Source: Methyloprofundus sp. (GTDB taxonomy: Bacteria > Pseudomonadota > Gammaproteobacteria > Methylococcales > Methylomonadaceae). From it: a DNA stretch of 45,531 bases. Positions within the stretch are counted from its first letter, which is position 1. Each line of letters starts with the position of its first letter. A model generated the notes under the pieces. The model did no database searches. It was not told where the DNA came from and saw only the letters and a list, made by a program, of their open reading frames with translations. A program made the translations under genes and the position numbers. The stretch covers positions 20,520 through 66,050 of the forward strand of contig DUBW01000074.1 of the NCBI GenBank assembly GCA_012960135.1, in the 5' to 3' direction. Shown in pieces: positions 36,500-45,531 of the stretch.

Positions 36500-36936
36500 C
36501 CTATATGGTAAATTTATCGCATCCCTGCGATCTTATCATTACCAATACACTGTAATTCTCCAGACGAACCGATAGTATCTTTCAATAGCCCGTTTTATGT
36601 TTTACATAAAAGCATATGGGGCTTCTGTTTTTCCTCATAAAAAAACTCACCCAACTCTTTTTATTCCTTTGTCGTCGAATAAACTAAGGTTCAGATAGGC
36701 TGGTCCTATCAAAATGTGCTATAAATAAAAATTGAAGGCTGCTATTATCAATCATGATATGGCTGATTTGATAAAATCGCTTCCAAGTTATTCAAGTGTG
36801 TCATGCGCATTCCTTACCTTTTTTCTGTAAAGCAGGAATACAGCCATTAAGAAAATCCTAAGTTGACTTTTACTGTACCTGATTTGATATTGGAAAGGTT
36901 TGTAATTGTCTGTTTTTTTTAAAGGAGAGTAGTTAA
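36500..36936. other. Upstream region of the cyd operon
   Basis: No gene seen. It holds a small perfect hairpin TTTTATGT / ACATAAAA (36593-36611) inside AGCCC / GGGCT, and an inverted repeat TTATCAA (36745-36751) / TTGATAA (36768-36774) with 16 bases between, which could bind a redox regulator, though spacing does not match an FNR site. A sigma-70-like promoter lies at 36863-36891. Confidence 0.45.
36863..36891 (+). promoter_or_regulatory. Sigma-70-like promoter of cydPABX
   Basis: TTGACT, a 17-base spacer, GATATT: five and four matches to the consensus boxes at ideal spacing, 45 bases before the first ATG. The only good candidate in this region. Confidence 0.5.
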
Positions 36937-37152
36937 ATGTTGAATGATCCATTCAGGCAAATACGTTCTTTCTCATTTAGTCGAGAAATCAGCATTGCCT
37001 TGATCATTAAATTTTTGTTATTAATCAGCTTGTGGTGGTTTTTTTTCGCTGGAAAAAAGCAAGTCATTGATGAAACGGATATAGCAGGAAAAATATATGG
37101 CGAAGTTCGTTCGGAAAATATTATTGGAAAAAAACATGGAGAAACAAAATGA
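36937..37152 (+). CDS. cydP: CydP-like small subunit of cytochrome bd oxidase
   Basis: 71 residues with a positively charged start (FRQIRSFSFSREISI), one transmembrane helix (ALIIKFLLLISLWWFFFAG) and a polar tail. This is the layout of the small CydP proteins encoded just before cydA in some proteobacteria. The AAGGAG ribosome-binding site is excellent, and its TGA overlaps the cydA ATG by 4 bases (ATGA), so the genes are translationally coupled. A role in assembly or stability of the oxidase is inferred from position. Confidence 0.75.
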   Translation: MLNDPFRQIRSFSFSREISIALIIKFLLLISLWWFFFAGKKQVIDETDIAGKIYGEVRSENIIGKKHGETK

Positions 37153-38714
37153 TTTCTAATGAAGTTGTGGAGCTTTCCAGGCTCCAGTTTGGACTGACTG
37201 CGATGTATCATTTTCTATTTGTACCGCTGACAATGGGATTGGCCTTTTTATTGGCGATCATGGAATCAGTGTACGTTATGTCCAATAAATTAATTTATAA
37301 GGATATGACTCAGTTCTGGGGTAAGCTATTTGGTATTAATGTCGCTATGGGTATCACAACTGGCATTACACTTGAATTTCAGTTTGGGACCAATTGGGCC
37401 TATTACTCACATTATGTTGGCGATATTTTCGGACCACTCCTAGCCATAGAAGGAATGCTTGCATTTTTTCTGGAGTCTACCTTTATTGGATTATTCTTTT
37501 TTGGCTGGCAGCAGCTTAGTAAAATGCAGCATTTGATAGTGACCTGGCTACTTGCCTTAGGCTCTAGTTTGTCCGCGATGTGGATATTGATTGCAAATGG
37601 TTGGATGCAACACCCTGTTGGGGCTGAGTTTAACTACGAAACTATGCGCATGGAATTGACTAGTCTTGCGGATATATTCTTTAACCCAATCGCACAGGTC
37701 AAGTTTGTGCATACTGTTGCAGCGGGGTATACAACCGGATCGATGTTCGTGCTTGGCATCAGTGCTTTCTATCTATTACAAAACAGAGATGTCGCTTTTG
37801 CACGAAGGTCATTTAGAATTGCGGCTGGTTTCGGTTTAGCATCCGTACTGTCAGTGATCGTACTGGGCGATGAGAGTGGTTATACTGTCGGCGAGGTGCA
37901 AAAAGCCAAACTCGCAACCATTGAAGCAGAATGGGAGACTGAAAAGCCGCCTGCTTCGTTTACTGTTTTTGGTATTCCAAATGAGCAGACCATGACAACT
38001 GATTATGCCATTAAAATTCCCTGGTTGATGGGGTTGGTCGCTACTCGGTCAATAGATGAAGAAGTGGGGGGTATCAAAGAAATACTGAAAAACAATCGCA
38101 AGCGCATAAAACGCGGCATGATTGCTTATGATAATTTGCAAAAAATTCGCCAGGATAAAAATGATGCTCAGGCAAAATCAGTGTTTGAAGAGTATAAGGG
38201 TGACTTAGGTTATGGTTTGCTGCTAAAGCGCTATACCGATAATGTTATTGATGCTACTCCGGCACAAATAGACGCGGCTACCCGTCATTCGATACCTAAG
38301 GTTGCGCCCATGTTCTGGGCATTTCGTGGCATGGTGTTAGCTGGCTTTTTGATGCTGTTTATTTTTGCTGCCTCATTCTACTATAATGCTAAACGGACAG
38401 CGCATAAACAACGCTGGTTATTGCGCCTAGCTGTCTATGGTATTCCTCTTCCCTGGATTGCTAGTGAACTTGGTTGGGTGGTTGCTGAATATGGCCGCCA
38501 ACCCTGGACAATTGCTGGCATTTTACCGACTCACTTAAGTGTTTCCAGCGTTGATGCTGGGCAGTTATATTTAAGTTTGGCAGGTTTTTTCGTGTTCTAC
38601 TCTGTATTACTCGTTATTGAACTGTTTATGATGACAAAATATATACGTTTAGGGCCGAGTAGTTTGCATACCGGACGCTATCATTTCGAACAGGAAGGAG
38701 GCGAACATGTTTGA
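37149..38714 (+). CDS. cydA: Cytochrome bd ubiquinol oxidase subunit I
   Basis: 521 residues, the size of E. coli CydA (522). It opens with LSRLQFGLTAMYHFLFVPLT, whose His21 corresponds to the heme b595 ligand His19 of E. coli. The long Q-loop marks the L-type subfamily (GEVQKAKLATIEAEWETEKP, GDLGYGLLLKRYT). WVVAEYGRQPW and the end LGPSSLHTGRYHFEQ are conserved. The His ligand of heme b558 (FVHTVAAGY) is present. It oxidises quinol and reduces O2 at the inner membrane, suiting low oxygen. It overlaps cydB by 8 bases. Confidence 0.97.
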   Translation: MISNEVVELSRLQFGLTAMYHFLFVPLTMGLAFLLAIMESVYVMSNKLIYKDMTQFWGKLFGINVAMGITTGITLEFQFGTNWAYYSHYVGDIFGPLLAIEGMLAFFLESTFIGLFFFGWQQLSKMQHLIVTWLLALGSSLSAMWILIANGWMQHPVGAEFNYETMRMELTSLADIFFNPIAQVKFVHTVAAGYTTGSMFVLGISAFYLLQNRDVAFARRSFRIAAGFGLASVLSVIVLGDESGYTVGEVQKAKLATIEAEWETEKPPASFTVFGIPNEQTMTTDYAIKIPWLMGLVATRSIDEEVGGIKEILKNNRKRIKRGMIAYDNLQKIRQDKNDAQAKSVFEEYKGDLGYGLLLKRYTDNVIDATPAQIDAATRHSIPKVAPMFWAFRGMVLAGFLMLFIFAASFYYNAKRTAHKQRWLLRLAVYGIPLPWIASELGWVVAEYGRQPWTIAGILPTHLSVSSVDAGQLYLSLAGFFVFYSVLLVIELFMMTKYIRLGPSSLHTGRYHFEQEGGEHV

Positions 38715-39846
38715 TTTTGAAACAATTCGTATTATTTGGTGGGGACTATTAATCTTTGTTATTTGTGGCTTCCTGGTAACGGACGGATTCGATTTTGGAA
38801 TTGCTATGTTACTCCCTTTTCTGGGTAAAACAGATGATGAGCGACGCGTCATGTTGAATTCCATAGGCCCCACCTGGGAAGGCAACCAGGTTTGGCTGGT
38901 AGTATTGGGTGGTATTGCATTTGGTGCCTGGGCACTGGTATATGCCGTGTTATTTTCAGGTCTGTATACCGCTATGCTGGTATTGTTATTTGGACTTTTT
39001 TTGCGCCCGGTTGGCTTTGATTACCGCAGTAAACTGCCAAATCCTCGCTGGCGTTCTGCCTGGGATTGGGCGTTATTTGCCGGTGGTGCGGTTCCAGTAG
39101 TCGTGCTGAGTCTGGTGGCAGGAAATTTAATCCTTGGTCTGCCTTTTCAACTTGATGCAGATCTACGTTCTACCTATAGCGGTGGCTTCATTGATTTATT
39201 TCAACCGTTTGCGTTGCTTTCCGTAGTCATCGGTGTTGCCTTGTTGTGTCTACATGGCGCTGTATTCCTCCTTTGGCGAACTGAAGCGGCATTAGCTGAA
39301 CGCGCACGAAAGGTTATTTTCTGGAGCAGCCTGGTATTTTCAGTGAGTTTTATTATTGCGGGTGTGTGGGTTGCCATAGGTCTGGATGGATATCATATTA
39401 TTTCAGGAATAGATACCACTAGCATTAACAATCCATTAGCTAAAACTGTAGAAAAAGCTAACGGTTTATGGCTCGACAACTATAGTCAATATCCAGGCTT
39501 ATGCTTAGTTCCATTACACGCGATTATAGGGGCCTGGTCAGTCGTCTGGTTATCCGCTAAACATTATCAAGGGCTGTCGTTTTTAACCAGTAGCCTGGTC
39601 GTTATTTGTGTCATATTAACAGCGGCAGGTTCCATGTTTCCATTTCTTGCGCCTTCCAGTACTTTTCCCACAAGTAGCCTTACAATTTGGGATTCCAGCG
39701 CTAGTCATTATGCTTTGCAATTATTGTTTGTTGCTACCGTAATATTAATGCCGATCGTCATGGCCTATACCACATGGGTTTACCGTGTGTTACGTGGGAA
39801 GATCACGGTTGCAGATATTAAGAAAAATAACAACATATTGTATTAA
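38707..39846 (+). CDS. cydB: Cytochrome bd ubiquinol oxidase subunit II
   Basis: 379 residues, like E. coli CydB. It has the conserved opening GFLVTDGFDFGIAMLLPFLG, GPTWEGNQVWLVVLGG and FGLFLRPVGFDYRSK, with about nine transmembrane helices. It forms the heterodimer with CydA and binds structural quinone. The start at 38707 lies inside cydA with AGGAGG just upstream. An 11-nt gap with AAGGAG leads to cydX. Confidence 0.97.
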   Translation: MFDFETIRIIWWGLLIFVICGFLVTDGFDFGIAMLLPFLGKTDDERRVMLNSIGPTWEGNQVWLVVLGGIAFGAWALVYAVLFSGLYTAMLVLLFGLFLRPVGFDYRSKLPNPRWRSAWDWALFAGGAVPVVVLSLVAGNLILGLPFQLDADLRSTYSGGFIDLFQPFALLSVVIGVALLCLHGAVFLLWRTEAALAERARKVIFWSSLVFSVSFIIAGVWVAIGLDGYHIISGIDTTSINNPLAKTVEKANGLWLDNYSQYPGLCLVPLHAIIGAWSVVWLSAKHYQGLSFLTSSLVVICVILTAAGSMFPFLAPSSTFPTSSLTIWDSSASHYALQLLFVATVILMPIVMAYTTWVYRVLRGKITVADIKKNNNILY

Positions 39847-39857
39847 GGAGAAAGTGT

Positions 39858-39959
39858 ATGTGGTATTTTACCTGGATTTTAGGCGTTGGATTAGCTTGTT
39901 CAATGGCCATTATTAATGCCTTATGGCTGGAAATTAATGAAGACCCTGATGAAGATTAA
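39858..39959 (+). CDS. cydX: Cytochrome bd accessory subunit CydX
   Basis: 33 residues: MWYFTWILGVGLACSMAIIN, then ALWLEINEDPDED. E. coli CydX starts MWYFAWILGTLLACS, so the match is unmistakable. One transmembrane helix with a short acidic tail. It stabilises heme b595/d in CydAB. AAGGAG lies 8 bases before the ATG, directly behind cydB. At this length it is easily missed by automatic annotation. Confidence 0.93.
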   Translation: MWYFTWILGVGLACSMAIINALWLEINEDPDED

Positions 39960-40024
39960 GGTAACTCACAATAAATAAACTACCTGAAATGGTATAAACC
40001 GACTGAATGTGTAGCTGCCCGCGC

Positions 40025-40043
40025 TCCCAAATTTTGTTTGGGA
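40025..40043 (+). terminator. Hairpin after cydX
   Basis: TCCCAAA / TTTGGGA with a 5-base loop, 66 bases after the cydX stop and 30 bases before palindromic element B. GGAACGC at its end is complementary to GCGTTCC beyond element B (40211-40217), so it may be part of a larger fold. Confidence 0.4.
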
Positions 40044-40072
40044 ACGCATGGAAAGTAAGCTCTACTTACAAG

Positions 40073-40213
40073 CGCGCACGCAATAATTTAAGCAACTGAC
40101 TTGCCTTTTTATCCGTGATGTAGAAACAGTTACGTAGCTAGCTATGTTCCTGTTTCTATGCCTTGAATACGAATAAAAATCGTGCACCAGATGCTCACTT
40201 TATTACGTGCGCG
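40073..40213. repeat. Palindromic element, copy B, with conserved 20-nt core
   Basis: Ends CGCGCACG / CGTGCGCG with AATAA / TTATT next, a middle pairing of CTTTTTATCCG with CGAATAAAAA, and perfect inner arms TAGAAACAG / CTGTTTCTA (40121-40129, 40150-40158). These surround the core TTACGTAGCTAGCTATGTTC (40130-40149). It has the same architecture as copy A between dnaK and dnaJ, but with different arm sequences. It lies downstream of the cyd operon. Confidence 0.75.
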
Positions 40214-40239
40214 TTCCTTACTTGAACTGGCTAGTATTT

Positions 40240-40343
40240 TAAGACGAGACACCTCGGTGGGAAGTAGGCTTTAGCCTACACGTAAAATCTGCGCGTTACA
40301 CATGTAGGCTAAAGGCCTACTCCCCTCGATACATTCCGTCTTA
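40240..40343. repeat. 104-bp palindromic element with GTAGGCTTTAGCCTAC arms
   Basis: The ends TAAGACG / CGTCTTA and inner blocks AGTAGGCTTTAGCCTACA / TGTAGGCTAAAGGCCTACT pair over most of the length. Each inner block is itself nearly palindromic, so two foldings are possible. It lies 27 bases after element B and differs from it in sequence. Confidence 0.65.
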
Positions 40344-40527
40344 AGGTTGCGACACAGCAGAGCTTGGGAACAATTGTTTCTTGCCATTTTTTTAATGGGT
40401 GGGTTATTATTTGCGAGTGACCTAAAAGATGAAGTTGCTGGTTTTTACCTAATTCGCCATTATCCATCCCTACTTCGCGCGGTTACAGATGTGGAATTTA
40501 TAACGCACTAATTTTTGTCGTAAGCAT

Positions 40528-41169
40528 TTATTTCGGTACTTTATCTAGCAGAGTAAGGCCACCGATCAGTCCGAGAGTGGCAGCAATTAAAAAATAGGGA
40601 CCAAAAAACCACAAGACAATTGGCAGGCTAAAAAAGAAGGAGCGAATACCAATCGTATAATAACTGCCAGCCTTATTTAAATAAGCACTGGTTTGTTCAT
40701 ACAAGTTGTTATCAGTAGCGGGGTCTTCAGGCAAATTAATCATATAACCAACATGATTAAATAATCGAACTGCCATGGAAAAACAGAAAAATGCCATTGA
40801 AAAAACCAGTAATAATAACCCCAGCTTTAGTTGCCATATTTCAGGAGAAAATGAATGTGTAAAACCAAAAGGGTGCCACTTTAACGCCCATTGACCAATT
40901 TTGTCACTGATATTTAGGGTGCCGATGGTAAGTAATATAGAGGTCGATGCCATGAAGTTGGCTGCTAATACTGAGTTGCGTAGGGTTTGAACGGCTAGAA
41001 TTTCCTTCTTATCGCTGTCCATAATCATCTTGACCCACCGCTTTCGCACCCTCGCGTTCAGAATGTGTGTGCTCGAATCTGGTGCATTACGGTTTTTTCT
41101 TGCCAAGTATAGATAATAACTTAACACCAATAGGCAACTGACGATGATAGCAACGATATCGTAATTCAA
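40528..41169 (-). CDS. DUF599 family membrane protein
   Basis: 213 residues with four hydrophobic segments (IVAIIVSCLLVLSYYLYLAR, FMASTSILLTIGTL, LGLLLLVFSMAFFCFSMAV, LIAATLGLIGGLTLL) and the DUF599 motif set NARVRKRWVKMIMD and AVQTLRNSVLAANFMAST. Function of the family is unknown. Single gene, unrelated in orientation to cyd. The start ATG 41169 has GGAAATA upstream. Confidence 0.85.
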   Translation of the reverse strand: MNYDIVAIIVSCLLVLSYYLYLARKNRNAPDSSTHILNARVRKRWVKMIMDSDKKEILAVQTLRNSVLAANFMASTSILLTIGTLNISDKIGQWALKWHPFGFTHSFSPEIWQLKLGLLLLVFSMAFFCFSMAVRLFNHVGYMINLPEDPATDNNLYEQTSAYLNKAGSYYTIGIRSFFFSLPIVLWFFGPYFLIAATLGLIGGLTLLDKVPK

Positions 41170-41643
41170 AGCAGATATTTCCTTTTTGCAATATATAGAT
41201 CTATTAGGTTAATCATTCTACGCAAGCCCTCTACAAAATAAAATAGTTAAATAGAGAGATACACAGGGCAGGGTGTAGTTAACAACAAAACATTTACCTT
41301 TAGAACGTGACTTCTTGTTCAACTGTACGCGATCAAGTGAGTTTATAATTTTGTTAAATAATCAGGAATTTGAATCTTTCTGATCAGAAAGCGCATCGAT
41401 CAGGGAGCAGTGATGCGTGGAATCATCTAGTTGACAGCCTTTTATGAGGGTTGGCCGGTATTACGGTTATTTTCGCAGAAAGTTAGTTAAATGAATGATT
41501 TGTAAGTAGTATTGTAATTTATATGTTGCTTATTTTAAGATTGAATCAGCACCTTATGCAAAGCAGTCACTGAAAACTATTAATTCGAAGCCAGTTGATT
41601 GACTCCACCCGACCCATAGCGGGCATTGGAACTTTAAATATTT
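41170..41643. other. Gene-free stretch before the mer operon end
   Basis: No gene seen on either strand. CTTTCTGATCAGAAAG (about 41377-41392) is a perfect 16-bp palindrome. The right end borders the truncated GTPase at 41644, where a deletion or insertion junction must lie. Confidence 0.45.
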
Positions 41644-41760
41644 TCAATCGAGGCCCTTTTGGTTCTCTTTTGGTTTTTGTTTGTGCAAGTCCAGAATAGC
41701 GGTGGTTTTACCTACGCCTAAAAATCCCATCACAAAATTTGTTGGGGTATTAGTTATCAT
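41644..41760 (-). pseudogene. Truncated COG0523 GTPase (N-terminal 38 residues)
   Basis: The frame reads MITNTPTNFVMGFLGVGKTT and AILDLHKQKPKEN, then diverges (QKGLD, stop). Compare the intact GTPase at 31704-32684: NNTPTNLVMGFLGVGKTTAI, LDLLNQKPKNEN. Only the Walker A end survives. Its ATG overlaps the stop of the 15-cysteine gene by 11 bases, so a full-length GTPase was once the last gene of the mer operon. Confidence 0.85.
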
Positions 41761-42133
41761 TGGTGCAACATCCCTCCTGTTTACCGAAGATACCTGCATA
41801 GTTTGTTTGCCATGCTAGACGCTTAGTAAAATAGTCTTGATCCTGATTAAATACATCCAGACAATGAGGACAGTGGCAAAAATTGAATAACGTCCCATTG
41901 AATATATGCTCAACTGTCATGTTAACGGGTTTTTCTGCAAGGCAAACCGGGCAAACGACCAGCTCTGATGTCTCATTCAAACATTTTTCAGGGTTGCTGT
42001 TAAAGAGTTTCAGACATCCATCACAACAGAACCAGTATAGCTTTTGTTGATAATGTAGGGAAACAGCCATTTTTTGACTGATGCCTAAGCGAACTAAGGA
42101 ACAGCCACAGCAAGGGCAGATGGGCGTTTGCAT
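41750..42133 (-). CDS. Cysteine-rich TRASH/YHS-like protein of the mer operon
   Basis: 127 residues from the ATG at 42133 (GAGGTTGAG just upstream; an in-frame ATG 12 bases earlier lacks a ribosome-binding site). Fifteen cysteines: CPCCGC (6-11), FCCDGCLKLF (36-44), CPVC (61-64), FCHCPHCLDVF (86-95) and a terminal CC (122-123). The FCC-x2-C-x3-F and FCxCxxC-x3-F blocks look like two TRASH/YHS treble clefs, which bind heavy metals in transport and sensing proteins. No signal peptide. In this operon it may carry Hg(II) or zinc between merT/merC and merA. That role is inferred. Confidence 0.75.
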   Translation of the reverse strand: MQTPICPCCGCSLVRLGISQKMAVSLHYQQKLYWFCCDGCLKLFNSNPEKCLNETSELVVCPVCLAEKPVNMTVEHIFNGTLFNFCHCPHCLDVFNQDQDYFTKRLAWQTNYAGIFGKQEGCCTNDN

Positions 42134-42212
42134 TCTCAACCTCATTTTCTGAACAACTATTTAGCAAGTCGAAGCTTACAAGCAGAATTTAGCAGGAATG
42201 AGGTTCACTTTT

Positions 42213-42575
42213 TTAGCCACGAAAATTACCCACAAAAAATAGACCTAACCCTATATAAATCAGCAAGGATGCCAGGCCTATACCTGCGACTGATAGCAAT
42301 AAGCCTAAAATACTGATTGCTCCACCCATTGCCGCTAATTTAAAGGGACTCATTGATTCAGTAGTATTGGCCTCCTGTGCATTGAAAGCGTGCTGTAATA
42401 GCCATAAATTGAAACCAATAAAGCCGATAAATAAGGGTATCAGTATTGCATCATTAATTAAAAACCCCAGTCCAATCGCTGTCAATGCACTTAGGACAAC
42501 GGGAAGTCCAAGGCAACAAGCCGCAGTAATGGCCGTGCCGATTAAACTGGTCATTTGTTTGCTTTTTTCTTTCAT
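42213..42575 (-). CDS. merC: MerC-like inner membrane mercury transporter
   Basis: 120 residues from the ATG at 42575 (AGAGGT upstream). About four helices: LIGTAITAACCLGLPVVLSA with vicinal Cys20-Cys21, ALTAIGLGFL, LIPLFIGFIGFNLWLL, and a C-terminal pair ending LLIYIGLGLFFVGNF. The AIGLGFL and LxYxGLxLxxxG motifs point to MerC; MerF also has a Cys pair but is shorter with two helices. It would pass Hg(II) across the inner membrane, in addition to merT. Some doubt remains over MerC versus another mer membrane protein. Confidence 0.65.
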   Translation of the reverse strand: MKEKSKQMTSLIGTAITAACCLGLPVVLSALTAIGLGFLINDAILIPLFIGFIGFNLWLLQHAFNAQEANTTESMSPFKLAAMGGAISILGLLLSVAGIGLASLLIYIGLGLFFVGNFRG

Positions 42576-42590
42576 GGTGTTACCTCTCAC

Positions 42591-42956
42591 TTATTGTTTG
42601 ATGACGTTGAATGTCAATAGACTTTGTTCAAATGCACTGACTTTAAAGCGCTTATCTTCAATATATTGATTCAGTTCCAGTAGTTCTAAGCTGGTTCTCT
42701 CATTATCGCCGTTATCATGGGTAGATAATAAACAGGCTATTTTGGCTAAGGGGACTTCTGCATCTCTAGCCGTTTTAATAAAACGTAAGCGTTTAATGGC
42801 CACTTCATCAAACAACAATAGCCCGCCCTGTGTTCTATCACTGACCAGGATCAATCCTTGATCCATATACGTTCTAATGCAATGCACACTGATACCCGTT
42901 TTTTCAGCCAGTGTTGAGAGCCTGATTAAACTGTCCTTGTTGTGTTCGCTAGTCAT
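42591..42956 (-). CDS. merD: MerD-like MerR-family co-regulator
   Basis: 121 residues from the ATG at 42956, two bases after the merA stop. The MerR-type HTH (LSTLAEKTGISVHCIRTYMD, QGGLLLFDEVAIKRLRFI) is followed by a short helical part. The three Hg-binding cysteines of true MerR are absent; the only Cys is in the HTH. Position directly behind merA and the ISVHxIRxY, GGxxLFDxxAxxRLRFxxxA pattern fit MerD, which binds the mer operator and helps switch it off. The alternative is a general MerR-family regulator. Confidence 0.7.
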   Translation of the reverse strand: MTSEHNKDSLIRLSTLAEKTGISVHCIRTYMDQGLILVSDRTQGGLLLFDEVAIKRLRFIKTARDAEVPLAKIACLLSTHDNGDNERTSLELLELNQYIEDKRFKVSAFEQSLLTFNVIKQ

Positions 42957-42958
42957 TA

Positions 42959-44647
<1,689 letters not shown>

Positions 44648-44971
44648 TTATTTGTCAGTACGAAGTGAGGAAGGATAACCCACATCGGTCGTGGATTTAA
44701 TCAAGGCTTCTATATTGGTTTTTTTAGGATCAAATGTCACATTCGCTGTTTTGCTATCAAAGTCCACTTTGGCACTTTGCACCCCATCCACTTTTTTTAA
44801 TGCCGCTTTAACAGTAATGGGGCACATACCACAGGTCATGTTTTGCACATCAAGCTGAACCGTTTGACTACTATTCTGCGTTTGTTCTGTGGATTTAGCC
44901 TGGGCTGTTTGTAAGCTAACAAAACCTGCGAATAAAATTAATACGAGTAATAAAATTTTAATATTTTTCAT
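44648..44971 (-). CDS. merP: Periplasmic mercury-binding protein MerP
   Basis: 107 residues. The signal peptide (KILLLVLILFAGFVSLQTAQA, cut after about residue 25) and a short Ser/Gln-rich spacer are followed by one HMA domain with NMTCGMC (Cys47, Cys50), VDGVQSAKVDFDSKTANVTF and a final VGYPSS. It captures Hg(II) in the periplasm and passes it to MerT. It lies 12 nt behind merT. Confidence 0.95.
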   Translation of the reverse strand: MKNIKILLLVLILFAGFVSLQTAQAKSTEQTQNSSQTVQLDVQNMTCGMCPITVKAALKKVDGVQSAKVDFDSKTANVTFDPKKTNIEALIKSTTDVGYPSSLRTDK

Positions 44972-44983
44972 CTCTTTTCTCCG

Positions 44984-45349
44984 TTACATAAAATAAGGGG
45001 CGACCCAAGGAAAGCTGAGTAATAATAAAATAGCGATTGAACCAGTCCAGAAAATGATTCTTTGATTGCGCTGCACTTTGGGTGAAACGCAAATATCACC
45101 CTCTTTGCAATCCTCTTCGGATAAATACAGCCTCATAAATCCCAGCCAGATAAAGAGTAAGGTCAATACAAAAAAGAAAGGTCTAACCGCTGTCATTGAG
45201 GTCAAGGTGCTCATCCAGGCACCGCCTACCCCTAAAGACAACAGCAGTAAAGGGCCCACGCAGCAGGCTGATGCGCCGATTGCTGCCAGCACTGCGCCTA
45301 TGCCCAGCCAGGGTGTTGTTTTTTGGGTGGTTTGTTGTTCTTGTGCCAT
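44984..45349 (-). CDS. merT: Mercury transporter MerT
   Basis: 121 residues from the ATG at 45349, for which GGAGAG is the ribosome-binding site; the in-frame start at 45394 would add an unlikely hydrophilic piece. Three helices: the first holds the Cys pair ASACCVGPLLL (29-30), the loop after the second carries CKEGDIC (81, 87), and the third ends LSFPWVAPYFM. It moves Hg(II) from MerP through the inner membrane to MerA. First gene of the operon behind a MerR-type promoter. Confidence 0.95.
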   Translation of the reverse strand: MAQEQQTTQKTTPWLGIGAVLAAIGASACCVGPLLLLSLGVGGAWMSTLTSMTAVRPFFFVLTLLFIWLGFMRLYLSEEDCKEGDICVSPKVQRNQRIIFWTGSIAILLLLSFPWVAPYFM

Positions 45350-45419
45350 GATGCTCTCCATAAAAGAAATAGTTGTATGTAAATTAATGTTCAAGGTAAA
45401 TCTTTTTAGCTTGTGAGAG

Positions 45420-45451
45420 AATATACCCCCCGTTCCTTAGAACGTAGTCAA
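45420..45451 (-). promoter_or_regulatory. MerR-type mer promoter/operator
   Basis: On the minus strand TTGACT (45451-45446), a 20-base spacer and TATATT (45425-45420). The spacer contains the dyad ACGTTC-TAAG-GAACG, the layout of mer operators with an overlong spacer that MerR must twist to activate. It is 71 bases before the merT start. A TATAAT box (45474-45479) and AAGGAG (45481-45486) on the plus strand may belong to a divergent merR beyond the window edge. Confidence 0.85.
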
Positions 45452-45531
45452 GTATTGTTCTTGTTTTATGGGGTATAATTAAGGAGCGCGCACTGAATAA
45501 GTTGTGACTTAAGATTTGGCTATGTCACCGC

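Noticed and set aside
36745-36774. FNR box upstream of the cyd operon
   Set aside because: TTATCAA and TTGATAA are 16 bases apart, whereas FNR sites need TTGAT-N4-ATCAA; kept only as an unassigned inverted repeat.

Overview
The window comes from a gammaproteobacterial chromosome of moderate, somewhat AT-rich composition. The core genes (hrcA-grpE-dnaK-dnaJ-dapB, purB, a YbiT-type ABC-F ATPase, an L-type cydAB with cydX, creA, a YdbH/YdbL pair) are of gammaproteobacterial type. HrcA plus the dnaJ-dapB linkage would fit a methanotroph-like lineage (Methylococcales), but no diagnostic gene is present, so that placement is only a guess.

Layout. 1-1.1 kb: a broken IS3-family element running off the left edge. 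1.4-3.0 kb: a small operon (LMW phosphotyrosine phosphatase, periplasmic Dabb protein, dienelactone hydrolase). 3.0-5.1 kb: a graveyard of transposase remnants (IS1380, IS66, one unassigned) plus a 108-bp MITE-like element. 5.1-9.1 kb: two divergent genes for large secreted Cys-rich proteins that share a tandem N-terminal C-x12-C module; no known function recognised. 9.2-10.6 kb: a second graveyard (IS3, IS1634, IS1380). 10.9-13.6 kb: a YdbH-like AsmA-type protein followed by a lipoprotein that looks like a YnbE/YdbL fusion. 13.6-16.2 kb: a decayed heme-d1/nitrite-reductase-like locus (NirF, cytochrome c and d1-propeller remnants) around an intact creA. 16.2-31.2 kb: housekeeping block: SulP-STAS-carbonic anhydrase fusion, YbiT, dapB/dnaJ/dnaK/grpE/hrcA, purB, a CPA1 Na+/H+ antiporter and a conserved Cys-containing protein. 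31.4-34.9 kb: a COG0523 GTPase behind a decayed merA, a DUF1499 protein and a frameshifted DUF523-DUF1722 gene. 35.7-40 kb: beta-carbonic anhydrase and a cydPABX cytochrome bd operon. 40.5-45.5 kb: a DUF599 membrane protein and a mercury-resistance operon read leftward from a MerR-type promoter: merT, merP, merA, merD-like, merC-like, a 15-cysteine TRASH-like protein, and a truncated COG0523 GTPase.

How it fits together. The heat-shock genes have a clear RpoH-type promoter whose -35 overlaps the hrcA stop codon. The mer operon carries the classical import and reduction set plus two unusual cysteine/metal proteins. A second, decayed mer locus 9 kb away keeps only the GTPase intact, so the GTPase may be an old mer-associated component. 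Three intergenic palindromic elements (22.3, 31.6 and 40.1 kb) share a near-constant 20-nt core flanked by complementary arms whose sequence differs between copies. This looks like an undescribed family of mobile or structured elements. No tRNA, rRNA or CRISPR array was seen.
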